Assembly (NCBI GenBank): GCA_029582265.1
Contig: CM055817.1
Location: forward strand, 56,219,711-56,283,710
Length of the DNA stretch: 64,000 nt
Reading direction: 5' to 3'
Source of the DNA: Zoroaster sp. YZ-2022
Taxonomy: Eukaryota; Echinodermata; Asteroidea; Forcipulatida; Zoroasteridae
The notes under the pieces were generated by a model that saw only the letters and a list, made by a program, of their open reading frames with translations, made no database searches and was not told the DNA's origin. Below are positions 50,901 through 62,170 of the stretch, one piece after another. Both the position numbers and the translations under genes were made by a program. Every line of letters starts with the position of its first letter. Within the stretch, counting starts at the first letter, position 1.

Positions 50901-53780
50901 CGGGTCGATTCGCAAAAATACAGCACTACTTTCACAACGAAGTTGATGTTTTCTAAGTAATTTCGAGTACGTAGATTTTCTTTTTCGTACTTTAAAAAAT
51001 CTCAGCAGTGATCTAATATATGTAGTTTGTGGGCAAAGTTCAATAACAAAAACCTAAAAAACGGGCTGCGAAAAATCGGAAAAATTACTGCCAAAGGTCA
51101 CCGAAAGTAAGGTCAGTACGTATTGATTGTAAAGTACAGTATACAATGAATCCAAGATGGCCTTTTCAGGTTCAGAACCACATTACATTGTAAGTTGTAC
51201 GAATTAATCCGCGAGGACGTCTTTTTCATTCATAACTTCCATGACCGAAGTGTCCCGGATGTCGGTGATGCGGTCACAACAATGTTCGTGAAAATTATAT
51301 CGCGAAGGGCGCCATCATCGGCGGTTTGCGTGAATCTGCCTACATAAGGTCTATACAATTTACAGGACCTGTTCCAGTAGGGTCCACACATGAAAATTGG
51401 AAGTGTGTGTTTTGTGCTCAATTTAGCAATCATTGCATAGCTTAGAACTACAGCTTTAAAATGAAACCTTTTTCATGGATATACGTTATTGGGTTGCAGA
51501 GATATTATTTTTATTTTATTTTTCTATTGTGGGGATTTCCGCTCGAATTTCCTATGGCAAAGTTGGTAAAATTGTACTCTTGTTTACTAAAGTTTGAGCC
51601 TAATTATATATTCATAAAAAGGTAAACAATTTCAAACTCATGTAGAATCATTACAACATGCAGTAATCATGTCAAATTTTATTTACAGGTACATCAAGAG
51701 TAGAAGATTCAAGCAAGCTAAATTTTGAAACACTCGAATCGTCAATTGTATGTTACCATGGCAACACAAAAATTAAGAATAAACACAATAAACAAATGGC
51801 TATATCTCAGAAACTATGGCATTTTGCTTGACAACGATAACTTGTTTCCTTAGTTACAATGTACAACCAATCAAGTATTTGTATTAAGAATGTTGTATCT
51901 TTTTGTGTTACCATAGCAACGATGTTAAAATTAGGTCTTTTTCTCAAAAATCCTATTTTTCGCGATCTAGAAAAGTCGCTTTTCCTAGGTTAAAGCTCAC
52001 TTTAACAAATACATTTCGATGTACATTGACCATATATATGTTTGGGAAATCAGCAAACCCATCAAAATAACAGCAAATCAATGGTAACCAAGGCATTGCT
52101 ATGGAAACACTACAAATTGTAAGAAAATGTCGAAAATAACATTTTCACCAATCTCCATAAATTCAGTTTTCTTGCATTAAACCGAGAAAATTAAACATTT
52201 GAATTTTGTGTCCATGTAAATGTACTACTTTTATTTAATGAAACAATTTATAATACTTTAGTTCAATCAAATGAATTTTCACTGTGTAGTTTTTAATCTG
52301 TAAACAATTCTATGGATTTTGTAAAATAAACCAGAATCAATTAAATTCAACGTAACAGTATGTGCATGTGGGTTATGCACTGCAGTGACCATGTTGGAGG
52401 GGTGGTTTAAAAAAAAAAAAAAAAAAGAAAAAAAAAAGGAAGTTTCAAAAAGGCCTACAACCGAGAAGAAAAATTGAAATACATATTTTATCATGGGTAA
52501 ACATGTTAATTGTTGTTTAAAACTAATAATTCCTATGAAAAATGTAAAATATGCACTCTTTTCAACCTATTTCATAATATTGCCCAACTATTAAATTTTA
52601 CAGGGGGAGTATGTCTAATTGATGTAACAGCCAAAAAGTGGATTTTGGAAATCTCCCCAGTATGCCTTCCACGTATTATTGGCTCTTCCATAACACATCA
52701 TGCCTCCCTCTGAATTTTACATCGTTTTATTACGATTCATGCAATAGGAACAAATATATTTTGATATAAATATTATTTAAATGACGAAAAACCATTCCTT
52801 AAATTGCTTCAATTGACATCAACCTACCAATTCTGAACATAAACAACGTATTTCTGCCGCCACATCAGCTGGACACACTCACAAATGAGGCACTTTAAAA
52901 ATTCAAAACGGCAAAATGCGGCACACAGTAGCCATGGACAAACGATTTTATTAGGTCAATCAACCATCGTAGAACACGTTTTTCTGATCGTTTTTGATCG
53001 GTCTGGGTCCCCTCTATCCCAAATTTTACTCCAAAGTTACTAGTAAAAATACTACTGAAATATGAAAATTGTTCTTAACTTTCAGCTTGGCGTAATTCGG
53101 CTAAAAATGGTCGGATTTTTATGATTGTTTTTTTTTGAGAGAGCTTCGATCGTGTACATGTGCATGGTAATTAAGATGGCGGCTGTAAACAAACCCACAA
53201 TGCACTTCGAAACGACGAACGATCTAGGCTCAGCCGCGTCACAAGGACGTCACGGAGGAAACCCATTGAACTACAATTTTGTACACAATCGCGAACGAGA
53301 TTAAACATGCGCAGAACCTGCGCGAAAAAACAGTTTGCGGTCCCTAGTTCCAGTATACAATGAATGATACATAAAATTTATGATTTTCTAATAAAATTCA
53401 TACACAAATACTTCTGCCTATTACAAGTTTATTAAAAGCATAGTTGAAGTATGTTTGAATACAACAATTTGTAAAATTGAATATTTTTCATTTTAATATG
53501 CAGCCATTGCAGGTTATATAGTTATATAGGCCTGGCTAGGCCTACAAATAACAATTTTACTAGAAAACTGACAGAATATAAAAAATTGCACCATAAATTT
53601 AAAAAAACAAAAACGATATTGAAATATAATACAATTTATGTATATATTGAAACCAAATACTAGTTAAATTAGATGTTAATTCGACCGTAGATTCTCTGCA
53701 CTCACCAACATAATCACTCCCCATAAGCTGATCAGAGAACAGCAAGTCGATAACTTCGGTCCGCAGATCTTTGGTGCCAT
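47746..53780 (-). CDS. RNASEK: Ribonuclease kappa (two coding exons)
   Basis: On the minus strand, exon 53780-53706 (25 codons) joins exon 47964-47746 to give 97 residues, against 98 in the usual mammalian form. Residues 6-10 are CGPKL, followed by the first membrane segment (about 12-34) with W-G-V-I-M-L across the splice. The luminal loop has V-N-S-x-A-L-V-E-D-L-P and one NIT sequon (N51). The second membrane segment (about 68-84) starts with CFIAAGLY, a near-identical family block. RNase kappa is a small two-pass membrane protein linked to the V-ATPase and endosomal acidification, first described as an endoribonuclease. The intron is 5.7 kb and phase 0. The gene is single copy here and intact. 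A longer frame overlapping exon 1 (53599-53799) is a shadow. Confidence 0.95.
48270..48375 (+). mobile_element. Solo Penelope-type end, diverged
   Basis: AAAAACGTCGAGTTCCAACC, TCTATTCAGAAC and CCTTTTCACCATG follow the family order with substitutions. It lies within the RNASEK intron. Confidence 0.6.
48990..49178. mobile_element. TGACGTCA-family foldback MITE in the RNASEK intron
   Basis: The sequence from GACCTTATGCATATGACG to CATATGCATAAGGT is almost fully palindromic, with centre GTGTGCGTATACGCACA. It is the same family as the copies in IL-17 A and B intron 2. Confidence 0.85.
49493..49592 (+). repeat. Tandem repeat, four units of about 27 bp
   Basis: The unit is ATTCAAAATGGAAGCTAATT plus AAAT. 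Open reading through the array is incidental. Confidence 0.9.
49733..49866. mobile_element. Foldback element, about 130 bp
   Basis: ATTTATCAACAATAAAAAG and its inverse enclose TGTACATTCA and CAGGTTTAGCGG, which are inverted on the right. Confidence 0.8.
49928..49936 (-). terminator. Candidate poly(A) signal for the nested minus-strand gene
   Basis: AATAAA on the minus strand lies about 220 bp after the stop codon at 50152. No other minus-strand AATAAA was noticed in between. Confidence 0.35.
50152..50235 (-). CDS. Nested small gene, exon 2
   Basis: It has 27 codons and a TAA after TTTAATACAG. It includes FSTLQPEDVTNAI, which has a coding look, but no family is known to me. Confidence 0.4.
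   Translation of the reverse strand: MKTSAGDFSTLQPEDVTNAIILELTLY
50152..50898 (-). CDS. Candidate small gene nested in the RNASEK intron (51 residues)
   Basis: On the minus strand, exon 50898-50827 joins exon 50235-50152 in phase 0 (donor GCA|GTAAGG, acceptor ATTTTAATACAG). The product has 51 residues, starts MEAVGTLNGG and ends IILELTLY. It has no signal peptide, membrane segment or cysteine and is acidic. An in-frame TAG lies 24 bp upstream of the ATG, which supports this start. An AATAAA lies 220 bp downstream. It is on the same strand as RNASEK, so it might be an independent gene or an alternative exon pair. I recognise no homologue. The evidence is splice-site quality, frame agreement and GC content above the flanks. 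Confidence 0.4.
50827..50898 (-). CDS. Nested small gene, exon 1
   Basis: It has 24 codons from ATG to GTGGCA|GTAAGG. The region is GC-richer than the flanking intron. Confidence 0.4.
51450..53150. other. RNASEK intron, AT-rich, no gene seen
   Basis: The stretch has only an A-run near 52410. Several AGAAACTATGG and TACCATAGCAAC-type words suggest an old repeat (GTTACCATGGCAAC near 51755, GTTACCATAGCAAC near 51908). No boundaries could be set. Confidence 0.4.
53706..53780 (-). CDS. RNASEK: RNASEK, exon 1 (N-terminal)
   Basis: The start ATG is in context AAAATGGCACC. The exon encodes MAPKICGPKL and the first half of membrane segment 1. The donor is TTG|GTGAGT, phase 0. Confidence 0.93.
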
Positions 53781-54194
53781 TTTCCTTGCCGTTTACCACC
53801 GTTTCTCCGGCTAATTTCTCCTCTTTCTACACCTTCAGTGAATCCTCTGGATGGAGCATCTACTGTATGGAGTTACTTCTGAAAATCAAAGGTAATTCGG
53901 TAATTCCTGAAAGTAAGAGTAAGACCAATGTTTTTGTAAGACGTTGTGTTACTGACTGTGTGCAGTTCAATGTTAATATCATAGACTATAGACTGACTAG
54001 CTACGTTGACTGACCAATTGCAAGTTGTCCACAATCCAACCGGTAACGGAAGATTATGATAACCTTTTGATTATGCGTAGTCTCTCTACGTGTCGTTACC
54101 ACACGCTTGAATAATACATACACGTCACGATAGTGTGCACAAGTGACGATTTAGTTAGTTTGGAAAACTTGATTTCATTCTGACAGCAATAGGT

Positions 54195-54390
54195 ACATGC
54201 TTTGCATGGTGAAGAGGATAAGTAAGACTAATTGCGGGGACTAATTGTAAGTAAGACTAATAAGTAAGACTAATTGTGAAATGTTCTATTGAGTAGTAAT
54301 TGGTTCTGAAAAGAACTGGAGGTTTCAGAACTAATTACTACTCAATAGAGAATTTCACTGTCCCCGCAATTAGTCTTACTTAATAGGTAC
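54195..54390. mobile_element. Head-to-head Penelope ends
   Basis: TAAGTAAGACTAATTG to TTCTGAAAAGAACTGGAGG is followed at once by TTTCAGAACTAATTACTACT and CAATTAGTCTTACTTA. The two ends form a palindrome of about 160 bp without the hammerhead-like core. Confidence 0.75.
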
Positions 54391-54439
54391 ATGTACACCA
54401 CAATACATCGATAATAATTGCTTTACACAAATGTTACGT

Positions 54440-54530
54440 ATTGATTTAATTTTGCCCTACACCGACGTGTGTAGGGCAAAATTAAATCAATTGTTTATCT
54501 CCCGACGCAAGAATTTCACCAATCTACAAA
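54440..54530. repeat. Tail of the GTCGAGAGGTTAAGACG SINE, inverted pair
   Basis: ATTTAATTTTGCCCTACACC is followed by its inverse GGTGTAGGGCAAAATTAAAT-like sequence. The same tail follows the SINEs at 3148-3300 and 3372-3545. Confidence 0.6.
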
Positions 54531-54598
54531 TGTTACGTGTTGAAAAGGTTTATCAACATGTAGGAAAATAAGTGAAGCATACTGTTTTTTGTTCATTA

Positions 54599-55222
54599 TT
54601 AAAGGGACAATATCGTCACAATTAGGGCTGTGCGTTTTCGGATATTTTTGGAACCGGATACCCGAAATCAGGAAACTTCGGATACCCGGATACCCGTTTT
54701 TATTTTTGTTGAAAACATGCCTCCGGTGGTGTACAAATACATGTACTGTAAATGGTAACAAATTGACTTTTATAATATAGAGAATATCATACTATCGATC
54801 TTTTCTTTATTGGAGTGTAATCTCTTGAATTTAAAGATAATTGTCTGTACAAGTGCATTGTTCAAGAGTCACAGATTTCTGTTTGCACCGCTCAAATGTT
54901 AACTAAGTCCGAAATTTAAAAAGTTGTTTACGGGTAATTGGAACCGAAAAATGGAACCGGGTAATGAACGTTTCGGTCGGGTATCCGGATACCCGGATAC
55001 CCGGCACAGCCCTAGTCACAATCAGAGCAGACTTTCAACAGGGCATGGAATCGATGTCCTAGTTCAAGATGAACACAGTCACTGAAAATTACTGGCCCAT
55101 TTATGCAGCAGCAACGGTAATATGACCTAATCATATGAGATATTATTTTCAGTCACTGGGTTAATCTAAAACTAGCACTCCGATTCCATGCCCTGTTGAT
55201 CATGATGATATTGTCCCTTTAA
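54599..55222. mobile_element. TTAA-flanked MITE interrupted by a hAT MITE
   Basis: The outer ends are TTAAAGGGACAATATCG and TGATATTGTCCCTTTAA. Without the insertion it is about 224 bp and matches 29908-30128. Confidence 0.9.
54623..55014. mobile_element. hAT-type MITE nested in the TTAA MITE
   Basis: The ends TAGGGCTGTGC and GCACAGCCCTA fit the hAT YARNG start. A perfect 8-bp duplication GTCACAAT lies at 54615-54622 and 55015-55022. Sub-terminal CGGATACCCG repeats are present. A decayed fragment of the family is at 48105-48170. Confidence 0.92.
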
Positions 55223-55293
55223 CGGTCTCTACTAGTACAGGAAATGAAAATGAAACACCCATTAAGTTTATTTCTCAGTCCTGAAAGTTGCTC

Positions 55294-55582
<289 letters not shown>

Positions 55583-55869
55583 TCGTTTCGGTTTGCGGTA
55601 ACACCATGTGTTTATCTCAACTAACGTGAAGCTGAGATACAGGTTCTGAAAAGAACCGTATCGCACAATCGTATCTCAACCTTCGTTAAGTGAGAAAGGT
55701 TCAAGGGAGAACCAATTTCGGGCAACTCGTTTTTCTCTACTGTCGCTAAGTGAGAAATATGGTTCAGGGAGAACCATGGGGACTTCACGGGTTAATATGG
55801 TTCAGGGAGAACCAAGGGACTTCACGGGTTATTCTCAACGTTTCGATTAGCCTGCTCTAATCTTCTTCA

Positions 55870-56724
55870 GGAGAATGAAGAGGTTTGCCGATGCAACTCC
55901 TTAAGTAGTATTTGCTGGGATTATGTGTAGAATGGGAAGTGTTCCGATTGGTGCTACTGTTGTGTGATGTGTTGTGATTGGTTGCCACCGTGGCATTGTT
56001 CTTGTTGTGTGTGTTTCCTGCTGTGTGTGAGTTGCCTGCTCGCTGAGGCGTATCAGTTGACAGTGGGGTGTGGGTGTTGGTGGATGGTAGGATTGAATGC
56101 CAAATGTTGCTGATGAAATAGCCGATGTCCTGGGGGACAGTGTCATGTTTATGAATCTCAATAGCCTCTCTGATACGACGGGTGTATATACCAGTGCTTT
56201 TCCGGGGCTATGATCTTTGCATTCTGCCAGTCAATGATATGGTCCAAATCGGTGGAGTGTTTGATGATCGCAGATTTGTCACATTCCCCTCTGCGGCCGT
56301 GGGCCTTGTGTTCCTTGATCCTGGTCGTAGGTCTCTGCCGGTCTCGCCAATGTACACTTTCCCACAAGTGCAAGGAATTCGGTAAACCCCAGCTTGACGG
56401 CTGGGATCATGTCTGTCCTTGTGGGTGTGTAACTTCGTTTCCAACTTGTTTCGAGTCCGGTAGTAGACCTTAATGTCAGCTTCCCTCAGGATACGCTGAA
56501 TCTTGTGTGAAGTGTGGCCGATGTACGGTAGCACGGCAATGGGTTTTTCGGTTGCATCAGAGGATCGTGGAGCGTTCCTATTCGGGAGGAACTTAAGCTT
56601 ATCAGGTCTGTACCCATTGTCTCTTAACACGGCGTTAAGATGTTTCAACTCGGATGGCAAGTGCTCTTTATCACTGATAGTGTGTGCCCTTCGAAGTAGG
56701 GTGCGATTCACGGAGGATTTCACG
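55870..56724 (-). pseudogene. Penelope-like element, C-terminal part with GIY-YIG endonuclease (truncated, frameshifted)
   Basis: The minus-strand frame begins at the palindrome centre and encodes the linker after the reverse transcriptase (KHLNAVLRDNGY, RKIQRILREADIK-like region). It then gives the endonuclease with V-Y-R-I-P-C-T-C-G-K-V-Y-I-G-E-T-G-R, the GIY-YIG core of this class (here VYRIP..VYIGETGR). A frameshift near 56310 moves the rest (RIKEH...) to another frame. The reverse transcriptase itself is missing. The domain makes the nick that primes insertion in Penelope elements. Confidence 0.88.
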
Positions 56725-56753
56725 GATCTGCGATCATCAAACACTCCACCGAT

Positions 56754-57140
56754 TTGGACCATATCATTGACTGGCAGAATGCAAAGATCATAGCCCCGGA
56801 AAAGCACTGGTACACCCGTCGTATCAGAGAGGCTATTGAGATTCATAAACATGACACTGTCCCCCAGGACATCGGCTATTTCATCAGCAACATTTGGCAT
56901 TCAATCCTACCATCCACCAACACCCACACCCCACTGTCAACTGATACGCCTCAGCGAGCAGGCAACTCACACACAGCAGGAAACACACACAACAAGAACA
57001 ATGCCACGGTGGCAACCAATCACAACACATCACACAACAGTAGCACCAATCGGAACACTTCCCATTCTACACATAATCCCAGCAAATACTACTTAAGGAG
57101 TTGCATCGGCAAACCTCTTCATTCTCCTGAAGAAGATTAG
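56754..57140 (+). pseudogene. Penelope-like endonuclease C-terminus, inverted second copy
   Basis: This frame continues from DHIIDWQNAKIIAPEKHWY through REAIEIHKH to the Asn/Thr-rich tail and stops at TAG in the hammerhead-like core (CCTGAAGAAGATTAG). It is the mirror of the left arm and keeps this part open, whereas the left arm has breaks. Confidence 0.85.
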
Positions 57141-57447
57141 AGCAGGCTAATCGAAACGTTGAGAATAACCCGTGAAGTCCCTTGGTTCTCCCTGAACCAT
57201 ATTAACCCGTGAAGTCCCCATGGTTCTCCCTGAACCATATTTCTCACTTAGCGACAGTAGAGAAAAACGAGTTGCCCGAAATTGGTTCTCCCTTGAACCT
57301 TTCTCACTTAACGAAGGTTGAGATACGATTGTGCGATACGGTTCTTTTCAGAACCTGTATCTCAGCTTCACGTTAGTTGAGATAAACACATGGTGTTACC
57401 GCAAACCGAAACGATATCGATATTCCACCATGCAAAGCCTCAAAACT

Positions 57448-57814
<367 letters not shown>

Positions 57815-58235
57815 GCAATCGAAGTGGTACGACCATGTGCCGGAAAAGGTAGAAGAAACGGACCATGTCAAGATTCTCTGGGACTTCAACATCCAGACAG
57901 ATCATGTTATAGAACATAGACGGCCGGATGTTGTTGTCTTGGATAAGCATGAGAAGATGTGTCATCTTATCGATATAGCTGTGCCGGGTGATAGTAGAGT
58001 AGCTTCGAAGGAGAAGGAGAAGGTGCAGAAATATCAGGATTTAGCGAGAGAACTCCGCAAGCTGTGGCAAGTCAAGGTCAAGGTTATTCCTGTGGTAGTG
58101 GGAGCACTGGGTACAATCCCGAAGGCGTTGGAAAAACATCTCAAGGAGATAGGAACATCTGTTAGAGTAGAATTACTACAGAAGGCGGCACTCTTAGGGA
58201 CAGCAAGGATTCTGCGAAAGACACTCGAGATCTAA
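57815..58235 (+). pseudogene. Non-LTR retrotransposon C-terminus, restriction-like endonuclease (5' truncated)
   Basis: The 140-residue frame includes KILWDFNIQTDHVIEHRRPD, then after 14 residues DIAVPGDSR, then KYQDL and a conserved ALLGTARILRK end. The R-P-D-x14-D arrangement is the active-site pattern of the R2/R4-type restriction-like endonuclease. The reverse transcriptase is absent; the fragment starts abruptly at the AAT array. About 80 bp of 3' UTR precedes the next AAT array. R4/Dong-type elements are known to insert into TAA repeats, which fits the setting. Confidence 0.8.
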
Positions 58236-58316
58236 GGCTACGGGACGTAGCTTGACTCGAGGTGTAACCGGCAGAAAGGAAAACAAGATCTTTCTTTTCA
58301 TGCTGTGCTAATGCGA

Positions 58317-58535
<219 letters not shown>

Positions 58536-58858
58536 TTGTATCCACCAACTGAGTGGTGCTCAAGGCGCATTATATTATTATCCCTGCTCATAAGGCTCAT
58601 AAGGCTCATAAATCATTCCTGAAACCATCTCAGCTCCCTGGGGAGTATGCAGCTCAATTGCTGCCATTACAGCGCATATAGGGCTAATCAACCAACTCTG
58701 CCCTCACGGGTACCCATTTAACCCCTGGGTGGAGAGAAGCAATTATGGTTAAGTGTCTTGCTCAAGGACACAAGTGTCACGGCCGGGATTCGAACCCACA
58801 TTCTGCTGCTAACACCAGAACTTGAGTCCGGTAAGCTAGCCGCTCGGCCACGACACTC
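58536..58858 (-). repeat. tRNA-Leu(CAA)-like SINE
   Basis: It has the same layout as 27841-28206. Its tail side runs directly into AAT array 3; the GTGCGCTATATAAGTCC part is missing. Confidence 0.85.
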
Positions 58859-58859
58859 A

Positions 58860-59820
58860 ATGCTGTTATTAGACCAAATAATGCACATATTGATTGTGTA
58901 ACCCGGCCCCCACCCTCCCTCCCCGGGCCTGTGTATTTAGAAAACTATATATATATTCATTATTTTAAAATGCTTTTTTACTGATTTTTTTGTGTGTGAA
59001 ATGTCTTTTAAAATATCTTACATTGCTTAAAAACGTATTGTTTTAAGTGCGCGCGTTTAGCGACTTTTGTTTATTCTAGATCAGACGCAGAATCGAAAGA
59101 CCTCCTTTTACCATATGGATTTTAATAGCTTCGGTCATGTGATTTATTGTATTTTATTAAGTGACGTCATCAGAGCTGTTGACCCCCCCCCTTTCCCCTT
59201 GGTACAAAAAAATACTGTGTTTGAGTAATAATGATTCTAAACTAATTATGTTGAAATTTCTTGTTTAACAAGAAAACCTTGCTGAAATAGTTCGTTTCAG
59301 AATTTGTAACAAATACATTCCAGAAAAGGGGAGTTAGGGGCGGGGTCTCAATCATGTCTGGTCCCCTAAGCCATTCTGATTAAAACGAGTGAGTGTAGAC
59401 TGGTGCTTACTTCATTGCAATCGTTGCACTGAAGGTCGATAACGGAACCAGCCTACTTTCATTACGTATTGCATGCCTAGAGTGGCGGAGAACCAGACTT
59501 CACACCGCCCCCCCCCCCTCCGGCCGGATCCTCGTAATTTTTTGTGAAAAATGGTGGATCGCTTGGGTGAGTAATTTCCACTTCCTTCACTTTCAAGACA
59601 CATTTAACCACGACTAACCTTCAGTTTGGGTTATTCGATCAAAGGGATCAAGGAACACGGACATGTAGACAATATATTGATTTCATAAACATTTTATTTG
59701 AAAATATTGTCATGTTTATTTGTTCAAATAAAAAAATCTGAGTGTTCAGCTCGTTCATGTATTGTTATTTTTGGAATCATGGTCTGATGTTGCCCCACCA
59801 GTGTGGCACGGACCTGTATC
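58860..59820. other. Intergenic, no convincing gene
   Basis: C-runs near 59180 and 59505 are present. A weak minus-strand exon-like piece at 59413-59455 is discussed among the rejected items. Confidence 0.4.
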
Positions 59821-59824
59821 CTTA

Positions 59825-62170
59825 GCCACACGTTGGTCTCATTCCGCTAACGGCGGTTTTTCTAAATTCCAGGCGCTGAAATTGACGATATTTGCGACTA
59901 TTTTGACAGACTAGATACGTTCCTTACATGTTTAACTATCTAGGGGCCCCCAAAAAATGGTGATTTTACTTAGGCCAAGAGAATGAAAGTCATAGATTTG
60001 CGTCCGGGAAATTTCGAAAACACATGAGGCTTTTTTTCATTATTCATTATTCATTATTTCCATTGATCATTTAATAACAGCGCAATCACAAGATGTTTCT
60101 TCTAATCTGTGTACATACGTGCATCATTATACGTGCAGGCCGCACACACAGGCGCGCATAAGATACAAAGGCTCAACAGCGAACGTGTTGTGCATGTGAA
60201 GGCGGGACAGTTGCAGGTGCGGATCGGACGGAGTTTACCATACAGTTTTAGCGCGATGCGACCTTTTTTGTGAACGATGTACGCGGGACTAAAATAAAAG
60301 AATATGTGCTAATGATTATATTTATACTAGTGCACATACTGGTGGAAATTTGGTAAAAACTTCGTTTTACTGATGTGGATGATTTGGAACTAAATTTGTT
60401 TGGTGGAAATACCTTTTTTGTGCAAATAATGATTTTTTTGGCAAATAATGAAAAATTTAGGCGGTAGCTTTCGGGACATGCGGGCGGTGGACGCAAATCT
60501 ATGACTTTCATTCTCATGGCCTTAGGCCAAGAGAATGAAAGTCATAGATTTAAGTCCGGGAAATTTCGAAAACACATGAGGCTTTTTTTCATTATTCATT
60601 ATTCATTATTTCCATTGATCATTAATAACACTACTACTACAGCGCAATCACAAGATGTTTCTTCTAATCTGTGTATGTACGTGCATCATTATACGTGCAG
60701 GCCACACACACAGGCATAAGATACAATGGAAAGGCTCAACAGCGAACGTGTTGTGCATGTGAAGGCGGTACAGTTGCAGGTGCGGATCGGAGTTTACCAT
60801 ACAGTTTTAGCGCGATGCGACCTTTTTTGTGAACGACGTACGCGGGACTAAGACTGTAAAAATAAGAGAACATGTACATGTACTAATGATTTATAGCGCA
60901 CATACTGGTAGAAATTTGGTAAAAACTTCGTTTTACTGATGTGGATGATTTGGAACTAAATTTGTTTGGTGGAAATACCTTTTTTGTGCAAATAATGATT
61001 TTTTTGGCAAATAATGAAAAATTTAGGCGGTAGCTTTCGGGACATGCGGGCGGTGGACGCAAATCTATGACTTTCATTCTCATGGCCTTACATTTTATAT
61101 TTCGTGACATATAGGCCCGAAAAATTACAAGACGATCGGCATTGACTGTGCAGGTTTCAACGAGGATGGCCATCTTGAATGTATGAAGAGTGTTGAACAG
61201 GAAAACAACTTGCGCGCGAGCAATTTTACGACGGCTGTTTTATGTGTGCACATACTTGCTGTATTTTAGCGCGCGAAGTATTCCGTTTCAGGGTTGCACG
61301 TGTTGTCGGTAGTCAGAACAATTTTTTGTGCTGAACATGTGATTTAAAATTTAAAAATAAAATATATATAATTGAAATGAAATATTAATAATAAAAATAA
61401 ATAGATATTTTGTCAGATAAAACAATCATTCGTAGTGGTTTTTTGTAATTTTGGTTTTGTTTTTTGTTTTGTTTTTTATGGATTTACAAAAATGGTGGAA
61501 CCATATAATATTGTTATTATTTATAGTAATAGTATCGTAACACTATAATATTTCATATATTTAAATTAATATTAGTGAAATTTTTATTTTGTTTAAAATT
61601 ACTATTTAAAATTAGTATTAAACTATTGTAATTAATAATAGACTATTACATTATCATTTTATTTTAATGAACATTCTCTCTTGTTTTATGTGCAATGCAA
61701 GCACAGTTAAATAACCTGGTATATAATAGTTAAAAGGGGTGAACTTACCATGCAGTACGGTTAATTAGATAAAACTGCTCGATGTTAGTTTCTTGAAAGT
61801 TTATATCGGCGACATCGCGTGGTCATATCTCTGCGCGCTAAAATACAGCAAGTATGTGCACACATAAAACAGCCGTCAGAAATTGTTGCTGCAGCATAAG
61901 TTGTTTTCCCGTTCACCACTAGTTCATACATTCAAGATGGCCGTCCTCGTTGAAACCTGCACAATGCCGATCGTCTTGTAATTTTTTCGGGCCAAAATGT
62001 CACGAAATTTTAATGTAAGTGAAGTCACCATTTTTTTATGGGCGCCTAGATAGTTAAACATGTAAGGAACGTATCTAGTCTGTCAAAATGGTTGCAAATT
62101 TAGTCAATTTCAGCGCCTGGAATTTAGAAGAAAAAAAACGCCGTTAGCCGAGGTACGACCAACGTGTGGT
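59825..62170. mobile_element. Large foldback element, about 2.3 kb
   Basis: The outer arms (59825-59968 and 62022-62170; CCACACGTTGGTC and GACCAACGTGTGG) and inner arms (61091-61275 and 61828-62020; AAATACAGCAAGTATGTGCA and inverse) pair around an AT-rich loop (61280-61820). The left arm is split by a tandem pair of another element (59969-61090). Confidence 0.8.
59969..61090 (+). mobile_element. Tandem pair of a TIR element inside the foldback
   Basis: Two units of about 560 bp (59969-60525 and 60523-61090) are over 90% alike by eye. Each starts TAGGCCAAGAGAATGAAAGT and ends in ACTTTCATTCTCATGGCCTT, about 28-bp inverted ends, and the units share the junction CCTTAGGCC. Confidence 0.85.

Larger units (their letters stand above)
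55583..57435. mobile_element. Palindromic Penelope-like retroelement, 5' truncated
   Basis: Two inverted arms of about 680 bp (55583-56268 and 56726-57420) flank 457 bp of unique sequence. Each arm holds the element's 3' end: the end of the endonuclease frame, the hammerhead-like core and the terminal repeat with TTCTGAAAAGAACCGTA and AACACATGGTGTTACCGC. The longer copy reads on the minus strand from the centre leftwards. The whole is bounded on both sides by (AAT)n. Confidence 0.9.

Noticed and set aside
51230..51433. Minus-strand frame with MCGPYWNRSC, first considered as the RNASEK N-terminus
   Set aside because: It lacks the CGPKL and WGVIM blocks and overlaps a MITE end. The true exon was found at 53706-53780.
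53599..53799. Minus-strand frame of 66 codons over RNASEK exon 1
   Set aside because: It is the wrong frame; the RNASEK frame in the same exon matches the family and splices correctly.
59413..59455. Minus-strand micro-exon reading SVIDLQCNDCNE with donor GAA|GTAAGC
   Set aside because: It looks coding (CxxC), but the acceptor side lacks a pyrimidine tract and no partner exon was found.
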